17,190 nucleotides of DNA from Dehalococcoidia bacterium (GTDB lineage: Bacteria; Chloroflexota; Dehalococcoidia; JACVQG01; JAHKAY01), in contig JASLXN010000013.1 in NCBI GenBank assembly GCA_030740315.1, positions 1 to 17,190 on the forward strand. Direction: 5' to 3'. The position numbers and the translations under genes are program-made. Positions 7,645 to 14,983 of this stretch are shown one piece after another (positions within the stretch are counted from its first letter, which is position 1; each line of letters starts with the position of its first letter). The notes beneath the pieces were generated by a model. It was given only the letters and a program-made list of their open reading frames with translations. It was not told the DNA's origin and did no database searches.

Positions 7645-8886
7645 ATGAGAAAAGGTTTCTATTACGGGTGGGTTATTGTAGCCACCTCTTTCGTAACCCT
7701 GACCACCTACGGGGTATTCTACTCCCAGGGTTTGTTCTTTGAGCCCCTGATGACACATTTCCAGTGGTCACGGGCGGAGGTGTCCCTGGCTTTCACCATC
7801 TACATGGCCACCTATACCTCGGCGGCGCTCCCTATGGGCTGGCTGTATGACCACTATGGACCCCGGCCGCCGCTGATGATAGCCAGCATTCTGGTGGGCG
7901 GCGGCATAGCTTTGTGCAGCCAGGTCACCGCCTTATGGCAATTGTACTTGCTCTTCGGCGTGGTGGCCGGTGTGGGATTTGGTGCCATCTATCCTGTTCC
8001 GGTGGCCACAGTGGTCAAATGGTTCCTGAAAAGGCGGGGCATGGCCGTGGGTATCGTCACCAGCGGCGGCGGCGTAGGAATGTTTGTAATGCCCCATATC
8101 ACAGAGCCTCTAATCAGCTCCTATAGCTGGCAAGCGGCCTTCATGGTCATCGGCCTCATGTTCATGGTCCTCATCGGCGTATCCGCCCTGGCTATGAAGG
8201 ATGTCCCCAAGGGGAGCAATTACGTGATCGGGGTGGTCTCCCAGCCGGAAGATACAGAGGCCGTACCCACAGGCACGCCACACGGGAAAGATATGACACC
8301 CCGACAGGCACTGAGGGACAGGGCTTTCTGGATGTTCTACCTGGCATTCATCTTCGCCGTGGCTGCGGATAGAATGGCCTCCCTGGAGGTTATCGACTAC
8401 GGACGCAGTATCGGCCTGCCCCGGGCAGGGGCGGCGGGGGCGCTGGGGTTCATGGGGCTGGGCAGCATCGGGGGAAGGCTGTTCATAGGAACTCTCTCCG
8501 ACCGCCTGGGTAGGCGGGCCACCCTGACAATGTGCTTTGCACTGCAGGGCTTGGCCCTGTTGGCGGTGCCGTCGGTGGGGGGAGCGGCCATGCTTTCCGC
8601 CACAATGTGCATTCTGGGGCTGGCCTACGGTGGCTTTGTGGCGCTCTACGGCCCTATAGTGGGAGAGGCCTTCGGCCTAACTCACCTGGGCAAGATTTTG
8701 GGGCTCTCTTTCACCAACGGCATCTGGGCGGCTATACTGGGGCCCCTCGTTCTGGGCGGATACTTGGTGGATATCACGGGCGGCTACCAGTGGTCCTTTA
8801 TTCTGGGTGGAGTATCGTGCGGCATAGCCGCCGTACTCACCTTTGCGGCCCGTCCCACCACCACCACTCTACCAGAAGGCGGATAG
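7645..8886 (+). CDS. MFS transporter, monocarboxylate/oxalate-formate antiporter-like
   Basis: The 413-residue product has the 12-helix MFS pattern. It begins MRKGFYYGWVIVATSF, the classical start of the oxalate/formate-antiporter and MCT-like branch, which supports ATG 7645; a GGAAG ribosome binding site lies 7-8 bp upstream. Motif A copies are GWLYDHYGPRPP after helix 2 and GTLSDRLGRRATL after helix 8. A polar loop (about 190-225, KGSNYVIGVVSQPEDTEA) separates the halves. It probably moves a small organic anion across the inner membrane. It is related in type to the MFS gene at 3383-4564 but clearly diverged, so this is not a recent duplication. It is transcribed away from uvrA, with its own promoter at 7555-7583. 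Confidence 0.85.
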   Translation: MRKGFYYGWVIVATSFVTLTTYGVFYSQGLFFEPLMTHFQWSRAEVSLAFTIYMATYTSAALPMGWLYDHYGPRPPLMIASILVGGGIALCSQVTALWQLYLLFGVVAGVGFGAIYPVPVATVVKWFLKRRGMAVGIVTSGGGVGMFVMPHITEPLISSYSWQAAFMVIGLMFMVLIGVSALAMKDVPKGSNYVIGVVSQPEDTEAVPTGTPHGKDMTPRQALRDRAFWMFYLAFIFAVAADRMASLEVIDYGRSIGLPRAGAAGALGFMGLGSIGGRLFIGTLSDRLGRRATLTMCFALQGLALLAVPSVGGAAMLSATMCILGLAYGGFVALYGPIVGEAFGLTHLGKILGLSFTNGIWAAILGPLVLGGYLVDITGGYQWSFILGGVSCGIAAVLTFAARPTTTTLPEGG

Positions 8887-8931
8887 CAACCGCCATATAA
8901 TTCAAAGTAGCCACAGCCGCGTGCGCCGCTC

Positions 8932-8960
8932 TTGACAGCCACACCGGGGCTGCATATACT
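8932..8960 (+). promoter_or_regulatory. near-consensus sigma-70 promoter for the cupredoxin-like lipoprotein
   Basis: TTGACA (8932-8937) and TATACT (8955-8960) separated by 17 bp. The predicted start near 8967 gives a leader of about 42 nt that ends in a strong AAAGGAGGT ribosome binding site (8996-9004) 4 bp before ATG 9009. Together they predict strong expression. Confidence 0.75.
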
Positions 8961-9008
8961 CGGAAGCAATATAGGAGACTACCCAGGCATCAACAAAGGA
9001 GGTGGGCG

Positions 9009-9419
9009 ATGCGTCGCATGGCAGTCATGTTGGTCTGTCTGGTTGCCCTTCTGTTGGTGGTGGCATGTGGTGGTGGGGGAGGGGCAGGGGAAGCCACCCC
9101 GGCTCCAGCGGCAATGGCGACTCCGGTGAACGGGGTGGTTCAGCTAACTATCAACGATGGCGAGATTCAACCCAAGAAAGTAGCCATCAAGGCTGGGGAA
9201 GCGGTGATATTTCAGGTCACCTCGGTGGATATCTATCACACCCTAAGCATAGATGAACTGGATATAAACCTGAGGGTAGGCCGGGGGAAGACAGGTGAGG
9301 TGCAAGTAAAGGTGGATACCCCCGGTACATATACCTTTTATTGCCGGGTGACCGGGCACCGGGGCAGCGGGTTGGCGGGGAGCAGGTTCGGGGAAGAAGG
9401 CACGCTGATAGTGGAGTAG
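9009..9419 (+). CDS. cupredoxin-domain lipoprotein
   Basis: 136 residues. Residues 1-19 are a signal peptide ending in a lipobox (LVVA-C20), so the mature protein should be lipid-anchored outside the cytoplasmic membrane, followed by a Gly-rich and Ala/Pro/Thr linker (21-40). Residues 42-136 have the cupredoxin beta pattern: VQLTINDGEIQPKKVAIKAG, then H77 (DIYHTLSI) and C112-x4-H117 (FYCRVTGHRGSG), the usual type 1 copper Cys and His ligands. The position four residues after H117, usually the axial Met, is L122, and a short insert (GSRFGEE) precedes the final strand. The role is probably electron transfer or copper binding at the cell surface. It has its own promoter and a strong AAGGAGGT site. 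Its stop faces the dctM stop across only 9 bp. Confidence 0.85.
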   Translation: MRRMAVMLVCLVALLLVVACGGGGGAGEATPAPAAMATPVNGVVQLTINDGEIQPKKVAIKAGEAVIFQVTSVDIYHTLSIDELDINLRVGRGKTGEVQVKVDTPGTYTFYCRVTGHRGSGLAGSRFGEEGTLIVE

Positions 9420-9428
9420 CCCCCCCCC

Positions 9429-10745
9429 TCAGTTCCCGACTTTCATCATGGTGCTGGGCAACCAGGTGGCCAGCCATGGAAAGGCGGCGATAATGGCCAC
9501 CACCACATGAAACAGTATTACATAGGGGAAACAGCCCCGTATAACATCTATCATGGGCGTGTTGGGGGTCAGCCCCTTGACCACATAGAAGTGCAGTCCC
9601 ACGGGCGGAGTAATAGCGCCTATCTCTATGTTGAGGACCAGCATTACCCCGTACCAGATGGGGTCCCAACCCAGGCCGTTGACGATGACAGGATACACCA
9701 GGGGTGTGGTAAGCACGATGAGGGATACCCCGTCAAAGAACATGCCCAGTAGGATTAGGAATGCCCACACCATTGCCAGAATTACCCACTTGTTCACCGG
9801 CAGGGAGACCATCCAAGCGGTGAGGGATTGAGGGATGTAGGCCAGGGTAGCTACATAGGCGAAAGTCATGGCCGCCACCAGGATGAGCAGCATGTAGCCG
9901 GTGACCGTTACGGCGTCATGGAGACCGCCTCGGACCAGGTCCAGCCTCAGCCCCCGATGCTTCATGGTCAGGATGAGGAAGGCCCCCAGGGCACCCACCG
10001 CCGCTGATTCAGTGGGCGTAGCCATTCCCGTATAAATGCTGCCAATTACGATGATGATGAGCATCACAGGTGCCCACAGGCTGCGTAACGCTTGTAGCCT
10101 CTCTCCCCAGGGCACACCTGGCTCCCGTGGGGCCGCCTGTGGGTAGCGTACGCCAACCCAGAAATGGTACATGGAGAACACTATCATCACCACGATGCCG
10201 GGTAGAATACCAGCTATAAAGAGGCTGCCAATTGAGTTATCGGAGATGTCCCCGTAGAGTATCATGGCTACGCTGGGGGGGATGAGGGCGGCCAGACCCC
10301 CTGCTGCCGCCACCGAGCCCAGGCTCAGGTCCCGGCGATATCCTTTGCGCTGCATCTCGGGGATGGCCACCACCCCGATGGTAGCGCTGCCCGCCAGAGC
10401 AGAGCCGGACATGGCCCCGAAGATGCCGCAGGCCCCTACCGTAGCCGTGGCCAACCCCCCCGGAAGCCATCCCAACCACTTGCTGGCCAGGTCGTAGACA
10501 TCCCGGCCGACGCCGCTGTGGTAGATTAGATTGCCCATGAAGATGAACAGGGGCACAGCAGCCAGCGTGAAGCTGGTACTGATACCATAAGCGGTAAAGA
10601 ATATGGCGTCAATGCCACCCCATCCTTCCAGCAGGAGCAGCAGGAAGACGCTGACGAAGCCTAAGGAGAAGGCGATGGGTAGCCCTGTGGCCAGCAGCGT
10701 CAGCAGTCCTGTGACCATAATGAGGACAATCAGCCACTGGTCCAT
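9429..10745 (-). CDS. dctM: TRAP transporter large permease subunit DctM
   Basis: 438 residues, the usual length for the large (12-helix) subunit, hydrophobic throughout. Family landmarks include the N-terminal PIAFSLGFVSVFLLLLLEGW, IPLFIFMGNLI-like PLFIFMGNLIYHSGV, GAMSGSALAGSATIGVVAIP, the re-entrant PPSVAMILYGDIS, FIAGILPGIV and MATPTESAAVGALGA. DctM is the transport channel of the tripartite ATP-independent periplasmic system, driven by an ion gradient and fed by the binding protein. Its ATG overlaps the dctQ stop by one base (TAATG), so translation is coupled. The gene ends 9 bp from the stop of the convergent cupredoxin-like gene, with no terminator between them. Confidence 0.95.
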   Translation of the reverse strand: MDQWLIVLIMVTGLLTLLATGLPIAFSLGFVSVFLLLLLEGWGGIDAIFFTAYGISTSFTLAAVPLFIFMGNLIYHSGVGRDVYDLASKWLGWLPGGLATATVGACGIFGAMSGSALAGSATIGVVAIPEMQRKGYRRDLSLGSVAAAGGLAALIPPSVAMILYGDISDNSIGSLFIAGILPGIVVMIVFSMYHFWVGVRYPQAAPREPGVPWGERLQALRSLWAPVMLIIIVIGSIYTGMATPTESAAVGALGAFLILTMKHRGLRLDLVRGGLHDAVTVTGYMLLILVAAMTFAYVATLAYIPQSLTAWMVSLPVNKWVILAMVWAFLILLGMFFDGVSLIVLTTPLVYPVIVNGLGWDPIWYGVMLVLNIEIGAITPPVGLHFYVVKGLTPNTPMIDVIRGCFPYVILFHVVVAIIAAFPWLATWLPSTMMKVGN

Positions 10746-11290
10746 TAATGTTGCCCCATATCAGTTGTTTGTCCGGCATCGCCATGGCCCCGAACAGCCG
10801 CCAGCAGTTGGAACCAACGGTATATAAAAGTGATGCTGAGCAGGAGGCCGCCGATGGGCACCATGGCCTGAGGGAAGGCCTCAGGCAGATTTAGAATCGG
10901 GGTGCCGGCGCCCAAGTCCATTGACCATTTCACCCCACTGTACCCCTTTATCAGCAACATTGAAGAGAACACCAACCCCAGGGGGTAAACAGCCAGGAAA
11001 AGGTAATTTCTACGTTTCTCCGAGAGCCTGCCGGTAAACAGGTCCATCCTTACATGCCGCTCCTTCTCCAGGACATAGCCCGCCGCCAGGAACACGGCTA
11101 CTGTTAGGGCTATTTCACTGCCCTCAAAGGCCCATTGGGTGGGGGACCTGAAGAAATACCGGGCTATTACTTCGAAAGTAATACCCAGGGTCATGAAGAC
11201 CATGGCTGCACCTGCGATGACCAAGCCGGCGCGGTTAATACCCCGTACCACCAGGCCCAGAAGTCCTCCTATAGCGGCGATAGCACCCAC
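10745..11290 (-). CDS. dctQ: TRAP transporter small permease subunit DctQ
   Basis: 181 residues with four membrane helices, as expected for the small subunit that joins DctM and the binding protein. Family signs include VIARYFFRSPTQWAFE, followed by the second helix (TVAVFLAAGYVLEKERHVRMD) and the LSEKRRNYL loop. The frame opens earlier (11347), but GTG 11290 is the better start: GGAGGT lies 6 bp upstream, and the earlier start would place coding sequence through the strong intercistronic hairpin at 11322-11349. The stop overlaps the dctM start. Confidence 0.9.
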   Translation of the reverse strand: MGAIAAIGGLLGLVVRGINRAGLVIAGAAMVFMTLGITFEVIARYFFRSPTQWAFEGSEIALTVAVFLAAGYVLEKERHVRMDLFTGRLSEKRRNYLFLAVYPLGLVFSSMLLIKGYSGVKWSMDLGAGTPILNLPEAFPQAMVPIGGLLLSITFIYRWFQLLAAVRGHGDAGQTTDMGQH

Positions 11291-11321
11291 GGATTTACCT
11301 CCAGGAAGAGAAGCGTATAAA

Positions 11322-11349
11322 GAGTGGGGGGCCAGTCGGCCCCCCACTC
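11322..11349 (-). terminator. strong intercistronic hairpin between dctP and dctQ
   Basis: GAGTGGGGGGCC and GGCCCCCCACTC form a perfect 12-bp stem with loop AGTC on the plus strand (GACT on the transcript), 16 bp after the dctP stop. Only TTTATA follows on the minus strand, so it is at best a leaky terminator. More likely it is a 3' stability or attenuator element that keeps the binding protein in excess over the membrane subunits. Confidence 0.75.
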
Positions 11350-11365
11350 GGACTGCTATTGTCTA

Positions 11366-12526
11366 TTAAGGAGCCGCTCGCTTGATAACGCCCAAGGCCT
11401 GCTCCCCGACGGTGCCCAGTTCCTTTCGGAAGGTGTCCTTCACCTTGGAGAGCGGTGCCTCCCATACTGTTGTGGCCTCTTCATCGTTGATGAAGTAAAC
11501 TTCCAGGCCGGCATCCTTCAAGAGCTCCAAAGCTTCAAAGTCCTCCGTGTCCATGATTCTCATCTGCTTCTCAACCATGATGTCCTGGTAGAGGTCCTTG
11601 AGAATTTGCTGGGTCTCCGGGGTTAAGGAGTTCCAGGTATCCATGTTAATCCACATACCCAGGTTTCCAGCAAAGATGGTGCCAGCGGTCCAGGTCTTGG
11701 CTACCTCGTAGAGTTTGCGCGGGATATTGCTCATCCCGGTGGTGATATAGGCGTCAACCGTGCCCCGCTGGAGGGCGGTGTAGATGTCCGAGGAGGACAT
11801 CCAGGCAGCCTTGGCCCCCAGGGGCTCAATCATCTTGGCCTGCCAGGCGCCGAACACCCGAACAATCTTCTGATCAAAGTCCTTGGGCTCTTTAATGAGG
11901 GTGGAGTTAGTTCCCCAGCCGGACCAGTTGATAGGGGTCTCGCCAATCTCCATGATGTTTATCTTGTTGAAACCTTCTTTGTTATAGAGGTCCATCAGCC
12001 CCATGCTGGCAGCGTTGGCCATGTGTCGGTAGTCCGAGAAATTGAAGGGCAACTCAGCTGCACCGAGCAGGGGGACCTTGGCCGAAGCGTAGGGATGAGG
12101 TACGAAGGCCGCCTCTACCACCCCCTTGGACACCGCATCCAACTGCTCTTTGGCCTTAATCAGGGACTGGGCGCCGTAAATGGTTACCGTCACCTTGCCG
12201 CCGGTGGCCTTTTCCACGGCATCGCCCCATTTGTCCATCGACTGGGAATAGGAGTAGCCGGGCGACAGGTGGTGGCTTACTCTCAACTCAACGGGCTGCT
12301 GCACCGGTTTTGGTGCCGGGGCAGGTTTGGCTGCCGGAGCCGGTGCCGGGGCAGGTTTGGCTGCCGGGGCCGGTGCAGGGGCCGGGGCAGGTTTGGCTGC
12401 CGGAGCCGGTGCAGGGGCCGGGGCGGGCGCGGCTTTCTCGCCACATGCGGCCACAGCTATCACCAAGGCCAGCGCCATACCAATAACCAGCAGGTGACGT
12501 CCTGCTAACAGTTTACCCTTGTGCAT
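11366..12526 (-). CDS. dctP: TRAP transporter substrate-binding lipoprotein DctP
   Basis: 386 residues, longer than usual because of a low-complexity linker. Residues 1-27 are a lipoprotein signal peptide ending at C28 (VAVAA-C28), so the protein is lipid-anchored, as expected where no outer membrane encloses a periplasm. Residues 31-75 are Ala/Pro/Lys repeats (PAPAPAAK). From about residue 77 the DctP fold (PF03480) begins: VELRVSHHLSPGYSY, KWGDAVEKATGGKVTVTIY, an AAFVPHPYA loop, the KIVRVFG segment whose Arg usually binds the substrate carboxylate, then SSSDIYTALQRGTVDAYIT and WINMDTWNSLTPETQQIL. The ligand is probably an organic acid; its identity is not visible. A GGAGG site precedes ATG 12526, and a near-consensus promoter lies 87-115 bp upstream. 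Confidence 0.95.
   Translation of the reverse strand: MHKGKLLAGRHLLVIGMALALVIAVAACGEKAAPAPAPAPAPAAKPAPAPAPAPAAKPAPAPAPAAKPAPAPKPVQQPVELRVSHHLSPGYSYSQSMDKWGDAVEKATGGKVTVTIYGAQSLIKAKEQLDAVSKGVVEAAFVPHPYASAKVPLLGAAELPFNFSDYRHMANAASMGLMDLYNKEGFNKINIMEIGETPINWSGWGTNSTLIKEPKDFDQKIVRVFGAWQAKMIEPLGAKAAWMSSSDIYTALQRGTVDAYITTGMSNIPRKLYEVAKTWTAGTIFAGNLGMWINMDTWNSLTPETQQILKDLYQDIMVEKQMRIMDTEDFEALELLKDAGLEVYFINDEEATTVWEAPLSKVKDTFRKELGTVGEQALGVIKRAAP
12318..12432. repeat. in-frame tandem repeats encoding the Ala/Pro/Lys linker of DctP
   Basis: A 20-bp unit GGGGCAGGTTTGGCTGCCGG occurs at 12318, 12348 and 12384, that is with periods of 30 and 36 bp (10 and 12 codons), joined by GCCGGTGCCGGG / GCCGGTGCAGGG variants. 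The repeats keep the frame and lengthen the tether between lipid anchor and binding domain. They are prone to copy-number change by slippage. Confidence 0.8.
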
Positions 12527-12612
12527 CCTTTGCCTCCTTCATTCTTACCTTTGCCCCTCACATCACCTACCAGGGCAACTCTCTTTAAACATGCTCCACA
12601 TGTACCCGTCTA

Positions 12613-12641
12613 TATATACGGGTTTAAATGTCTCCTGTCAA
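12613..12641 (-). promoter_or_regulatory. near-consensus sigma-70 promoter of dctPQM
   Basis: On the minus strand TTGACA (12641-12636) and TATATA (12618-12613) are 17 bp apart. The start near 12606 gives a leader of about 80 nt before the dctP ATG at 12526. The site lies in the 133-bp gap after the CoA-transferase gene, so the transporter can be made independently of it. Confidence 0.75.
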
Positions 12642-12659
12642 GCGCAGGAATGGTAAACT

Positions 12660-13886
12660 TCAGATAATCACCCTCGCATCTTTTAGGTGCCCTAATTCCT
12701 CCCATCCCAGTCCTGCCAACTCTATGAGCACCTCTTCCGTATGCTGTCCCAACTCTGGAGCAGCGTTTTTCGCCTGGCCCGGCGTCTCAGTCAGGTCAAC
12801 GGTTATGCCCACTTCCTTTATAGGGCCGTGGGTTGGATGCTCTACAGTGGTGACGTAGTTGTTGGCCAGCACCTGGGGGTCTGAGGCCAGGTCGGCATAG
12901 CTCTGCACCGGGGAGGCGGTGCAGTCATTTTCCCGCATAAGCGCGCACCACTCGTCCCGTGTCTTGCTGAGGAAGACTTCGTCCAAGATAGCTATTAGCT
13001 CCTCGTTGTTGCTGGCACGCTTTACGATATCGCTGAAACGGGGGTCTCCCGCCAACTCTGGGCGGCCTATGGTGGCACAGAACACTGGCCAGTAGCGGTC
13101 ACCCTCTGTCATCCCTAGGGCTATGTACTTCCCGTCCTGGCATTTATAGGTGTTGCGGATAGGGTTGTTCATCTGGTGATGCTCCCTCAGGGAAGGCTCC
13201 TTCTCAGTGGTCAGATAAGTCTGAAAGAGCCACTCCTGCACGGCTATAAGGGCCCCCATAATGGATACATTCACCTCTTGGCCCACCCCGGTCTTCTCTC
13301 GGGCCAGCAGGGCCAGGGTAGCAGCGTAGGCCAGTTGTAGAGAGCCGGTGAAGTCCCCTATACTGAAAGGCCCCTCCGCCAGGATTTCGTCCTCCGGATT
13401 GTGTCGCAACAGGTTAACCAAACCGGCCCGCGCCATCCCAGTGAGGTCCTGGCCAGGCAGATCCGCATCCGGGCCCCGAGCACCGAAGGTGCTCAGATGC
13501 ACAAAGATAAGTCTGGGGTTTACTTTGGACACAGACTCGTAGTCCAGCCCGTATTTCCGTAATGACTTCTTACGCAGGCTGCTGACAAAGACATCTATGT
13601 TGGGGAGCAGCCGATATATAAGGTCCCTGCCCTGTGGCGTTCTTATATCTATGCCAACAGACTTTTTCCCCCGGGCGGAAAGCTCCCAGGGGTAGTTGAC
13701 GGGGTTGGGAGGGACGATACTGGTCAGGCCACCTGAGTTAAAAATCCCTCTCAGGCGGTCGCCACCAACCGGCTCCTCAACCTTTATTACCTCGGCACCC
13801 ATATCGCAAAGGTGGCTTACCCCAAAGGGGGCAGCCCCCCACATGGTAAGTTCCAGGATGCGGCACCCATCCAGCGGCTGTACCAT
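12660..13886 (-). CDS. CaiB/BaiF-type family III CoA-transferase
   Basis: 408 residues, the usual length for the family. Landmarks: an N-terminal LDGCRILELT, DMGAEVIKVEEPVGGD (28-43), ELSARGKKSVGIDIRTPQGR (68-87), the DVFVSSLR...LGLDYE-like segment (98-116), NPRLIFVHLSTFG (123-135) and LPGQD147LTGMARAG, where D147 should be the catalytic Asp that forms the acyl anhydride. GDFTGSLQLA and GVGQEVNVSIMGAL follow. Such enzymes move CoA between two carboxylic acids, activating a substrate without ATP; they act in carnitine, oxalate, bile-acid and aromatic pathways. The ATG follows GGGGAG closely. It is the gene just upstream of dctPQM on the same strand, so it may activate the acid that the TRAP system imports (inference). 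Confidence 0.93.
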   Translation of the reverse strand: MVQPLDGCRILELTMWGAAPFGVSHLCDMGAEVIKVEEPVGGDRLRGIFNSGGLTSIVPPNPVNYPWELSARGKKSVGIDIRTPQGRDLIYRLLPNIDVFVSSLRKKSLRKYGLDYESVSKVNPRLIFVHLSTFGARGPDADLPGQDLTGMARAGLVNLLRHNPEDEILAEGPFSIGDFTGSLQLAYAATLALLAREKTGVGQEVNVSIMGALIAVQEWLFQTYLTTEKEPSLREHHQMNNPIRNTYKCQDGKYIALGMTEGDRYWPVFCATIGRPELAGDPRFSDIVKRASNNEELIAILDEVFLSKTRDEWCALMRENDCTASPVQSYADLASDPQVLANNYVTTVEHPTHGPIKEVGITVDLTETPGQAKNAAPELGQHTEEVLIELAGLGWEELGHLKDARVII

Positions 13887-13894
13887 CTCTCCCC

Positions 13895-14097
13895 CTATAC
13901 CAACCCTTTTCCTTCCGGCATTGGAAATCCAACCATCTCGATAACCTCATTCTCCAGGGTGCAGGCACGGAGCCAGTGGCTGGCTTGGCGTACCGCCTAA
14001 CCCACTCCATAGCCTTGCTATACATCGGTGCCTGCCACGCAGCCCACTGAAGGCCACCGACAAGAGATGAAAGCCACCCTCCTGTACCGACTTTCAC
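13895..14097 (-). pseudogene. small unidentified ORF ahead of the CoA-transferase gene, interrupted by one frameshift
   Basis: From GTG 14097 one frame reads VKVGTGGWLSSLVGGL, then QWAAWQAPMYSKAMEWVR. From about 13999 the next frame reads VRQASHWLRACTLENEVIEM and then VGFPMPEGKGLV, ending at TAG 13897-13895, eight bases before the CoA-transferase ATG. Adding one base near 14000 joins them into about 67 residues. The second part looks like a genuine soluble C-terminus, and stop and start are spaced as in an operon. I do not recognise a family. It could be a small protein with one missing base, a decayed fragment of a longer gene, or chance. A consensus promoter lies just upstream at 14134-14162. 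Confidence 0.35.
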
Positions 14098-14098
14098 T

Positions 14099-14117
14099 CT
14101 ATAGCTGGCTATAGCTG
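14099..14117. promoter_or_regulatory. 9-bp direct repeat CTATAGCTG x2, possible operator
   Basis: CTATAGCTG at 14099-14107 and again at 14109-14117, repeated with a 10-bp period, one helical turn. It lies just downstream of the predicted start site of the minus-strand promoter at 14134-14162, where a repressor or response regulator could bind. Confidence 0.35.
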
Positions 14118-14133
14118 CTTCTAAATTTTTTCT

Positions 14134-14162
14134 ATTTTAGACGGAAAAGGAAATGGTGTCAA
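14134..14162 (-). promoter_or_regulatory. near-consensus sigma-70 promoter upstream of the CoA-transferase gene
   Basis: On the minus strand TTGACA (14162-14157) and TAAAAT (14139-14134) are separated by 17 bp. The start near 14127 would transcribe the small broken ORF and then the CoA-transferase gene, about 240 nt downstream. Confidence 0.7.
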
Positions 14163-14207
14163 GGCAGGCAGGCCCGCACGGGGGGGCAGGAATTCTTGTT
14201 AGGGGTG

Positions 14208-14216
14208 TGCTATTAT
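14208..14216 (+). promoter_or_regulatory. possible extended -10 promoter for the zinc-ribbon gene
   Basis: TG-C-TATTAT fits the extended -10 pattern (TGn followed by a TATAAT-like hexamer). I see no good -35 box. The start near 14223 would give a leader of only about 16-28 nt before GTG 14239 or ATG 14251. Confidence 0.4.
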
Positions 14217-14238
14217 GAGGCTTATCTGACCGCCAGCG

Positions 14239-14943
14239 GTGGCGCAAGGGATGGAATTGGCCAGAGACGTATACGAACTCCAGAAGTTGGATACCGAGTT
14301 GGACGCCCGGCGCCATGCTTTAGGCGCTGTGGAGTCCCGCTTGGGGGATGACCGAGAGATAGCACAGGTCGGTGCGCAGGTGGAGGCCACCCTCGGCAAG
14401 CGGAAATGCCTGGAACGGGATATACACTTACTTGAAGTGGAGTTGGAGGGGCTAAGGGGTAAGCTCAGTGGGATTGAGACCAAGGTCTACGGCGGCAAGG
14501 TGACCAACTACAAAGAACTCGGAGATCTGGAAAAAGAGGCCGATATTTTTCGCCAGCAGCGCCAGAAACAGGAGGAGGAAGTCCTAAAGTTGATGGTGCA
14601 GTTTGAAGAAGTCCGAGACCAGGCGACCGAAGGGCAAAAGGAGCTGAAAGCGCTGCAGCAGCATTGGCAGCAGGAGCAGGAGCAACTGTCCACAGAGCGG
14701 TCTGAGTTGCTCCAAGCTATTTCAAAACTGGAGGGCCTCCGGGAAAGCGCGGTAAGCCGCATTGACCCCACTTCCCTTCAACTTTACGAGAGTATCCGCC
14801 AGAGCCGACCACAGGCCGCAGTTAGGGTGGAACAGGGACGGTGCCAGGGGTGCCGGGTGGCCCTCTCTATGAACGAGATACAAAAGGCCCGCGGGGGTGT
14901 CATTCAGTGCTCCAGTTGCGGCCGCATCCTTTACTCTGGGTAG
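14239..14943 (+). CDS. coiled-coil C4 zinc-ribbon protein (COG1579 / PF02591 family)
   Basis: 234 residues from GTG 14239, or 230 from ATG 14251; neither has a strong ribosome binding site, although AAGGG lies close to the ATG. Residues 5-175 are a long antiparallel coiled coil (ELQKLDTELDARRHALGAVE, FRQQRQKQEEEVLKL, QQHWQQEQEQLSTERSELL) with the family's conserved GGKVTNYKEL near residue 88, in the turn. The C-terminus is a zinc ribbon: C-x2-C (GRCQGCRVAL) and C-x2-C (QCSSCGRILY). The family is widespread; its role is not settled and a nucleic-acid-related function is often assumed. It lies about 130 bp ahead of rnpB on the same strand, an association also seen near rnpB in Actinobacteria. 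Confidence 0.9.
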   Translation: MAQGMELARDVYELQKLDTELDARRHALGAVESRLGDDREIAQVGAQVEATLGKRKCLERDIHLLEVELEGLRGKLSGIETKVYGGKVTNYKELGDLEKEADIFRQQRQKQEEEVLKLMVQFEEVRDQATEGQKELKALQQHWQQEQEQLSTERSELLQAISKLEGLRESAVSRIDPTSLQLYESIRQSRPQAAVRVEQGRCQGCRVALSMNEIQKARGGVIQCSSCGRILYSG

Positions 14944-14983
14944 TCTTCAGAGGTGGTCAAACCAGCACCACCACATGTTCCTC

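Noticed and set aside
12305..12432. CRISPR-like or satellite repeat
   Set aside because: The units are in frame, lack unique spacers of equal length and encode a typical lipoprotein linker.
12023..12508. 161-residue plus-strand ORF rich in Gly, Arg and Cys
   Set aside because: It is the complement of dctP and its Ala/Pro repeat; the repeat composition alone keeps the frame open.
14096..14238. tRNA or riboswitch in the divergent gap
   Set aside because: The bases are accounted for by two promoters and the direct repeat; no cloverleaf or known riboswitch core is visible.
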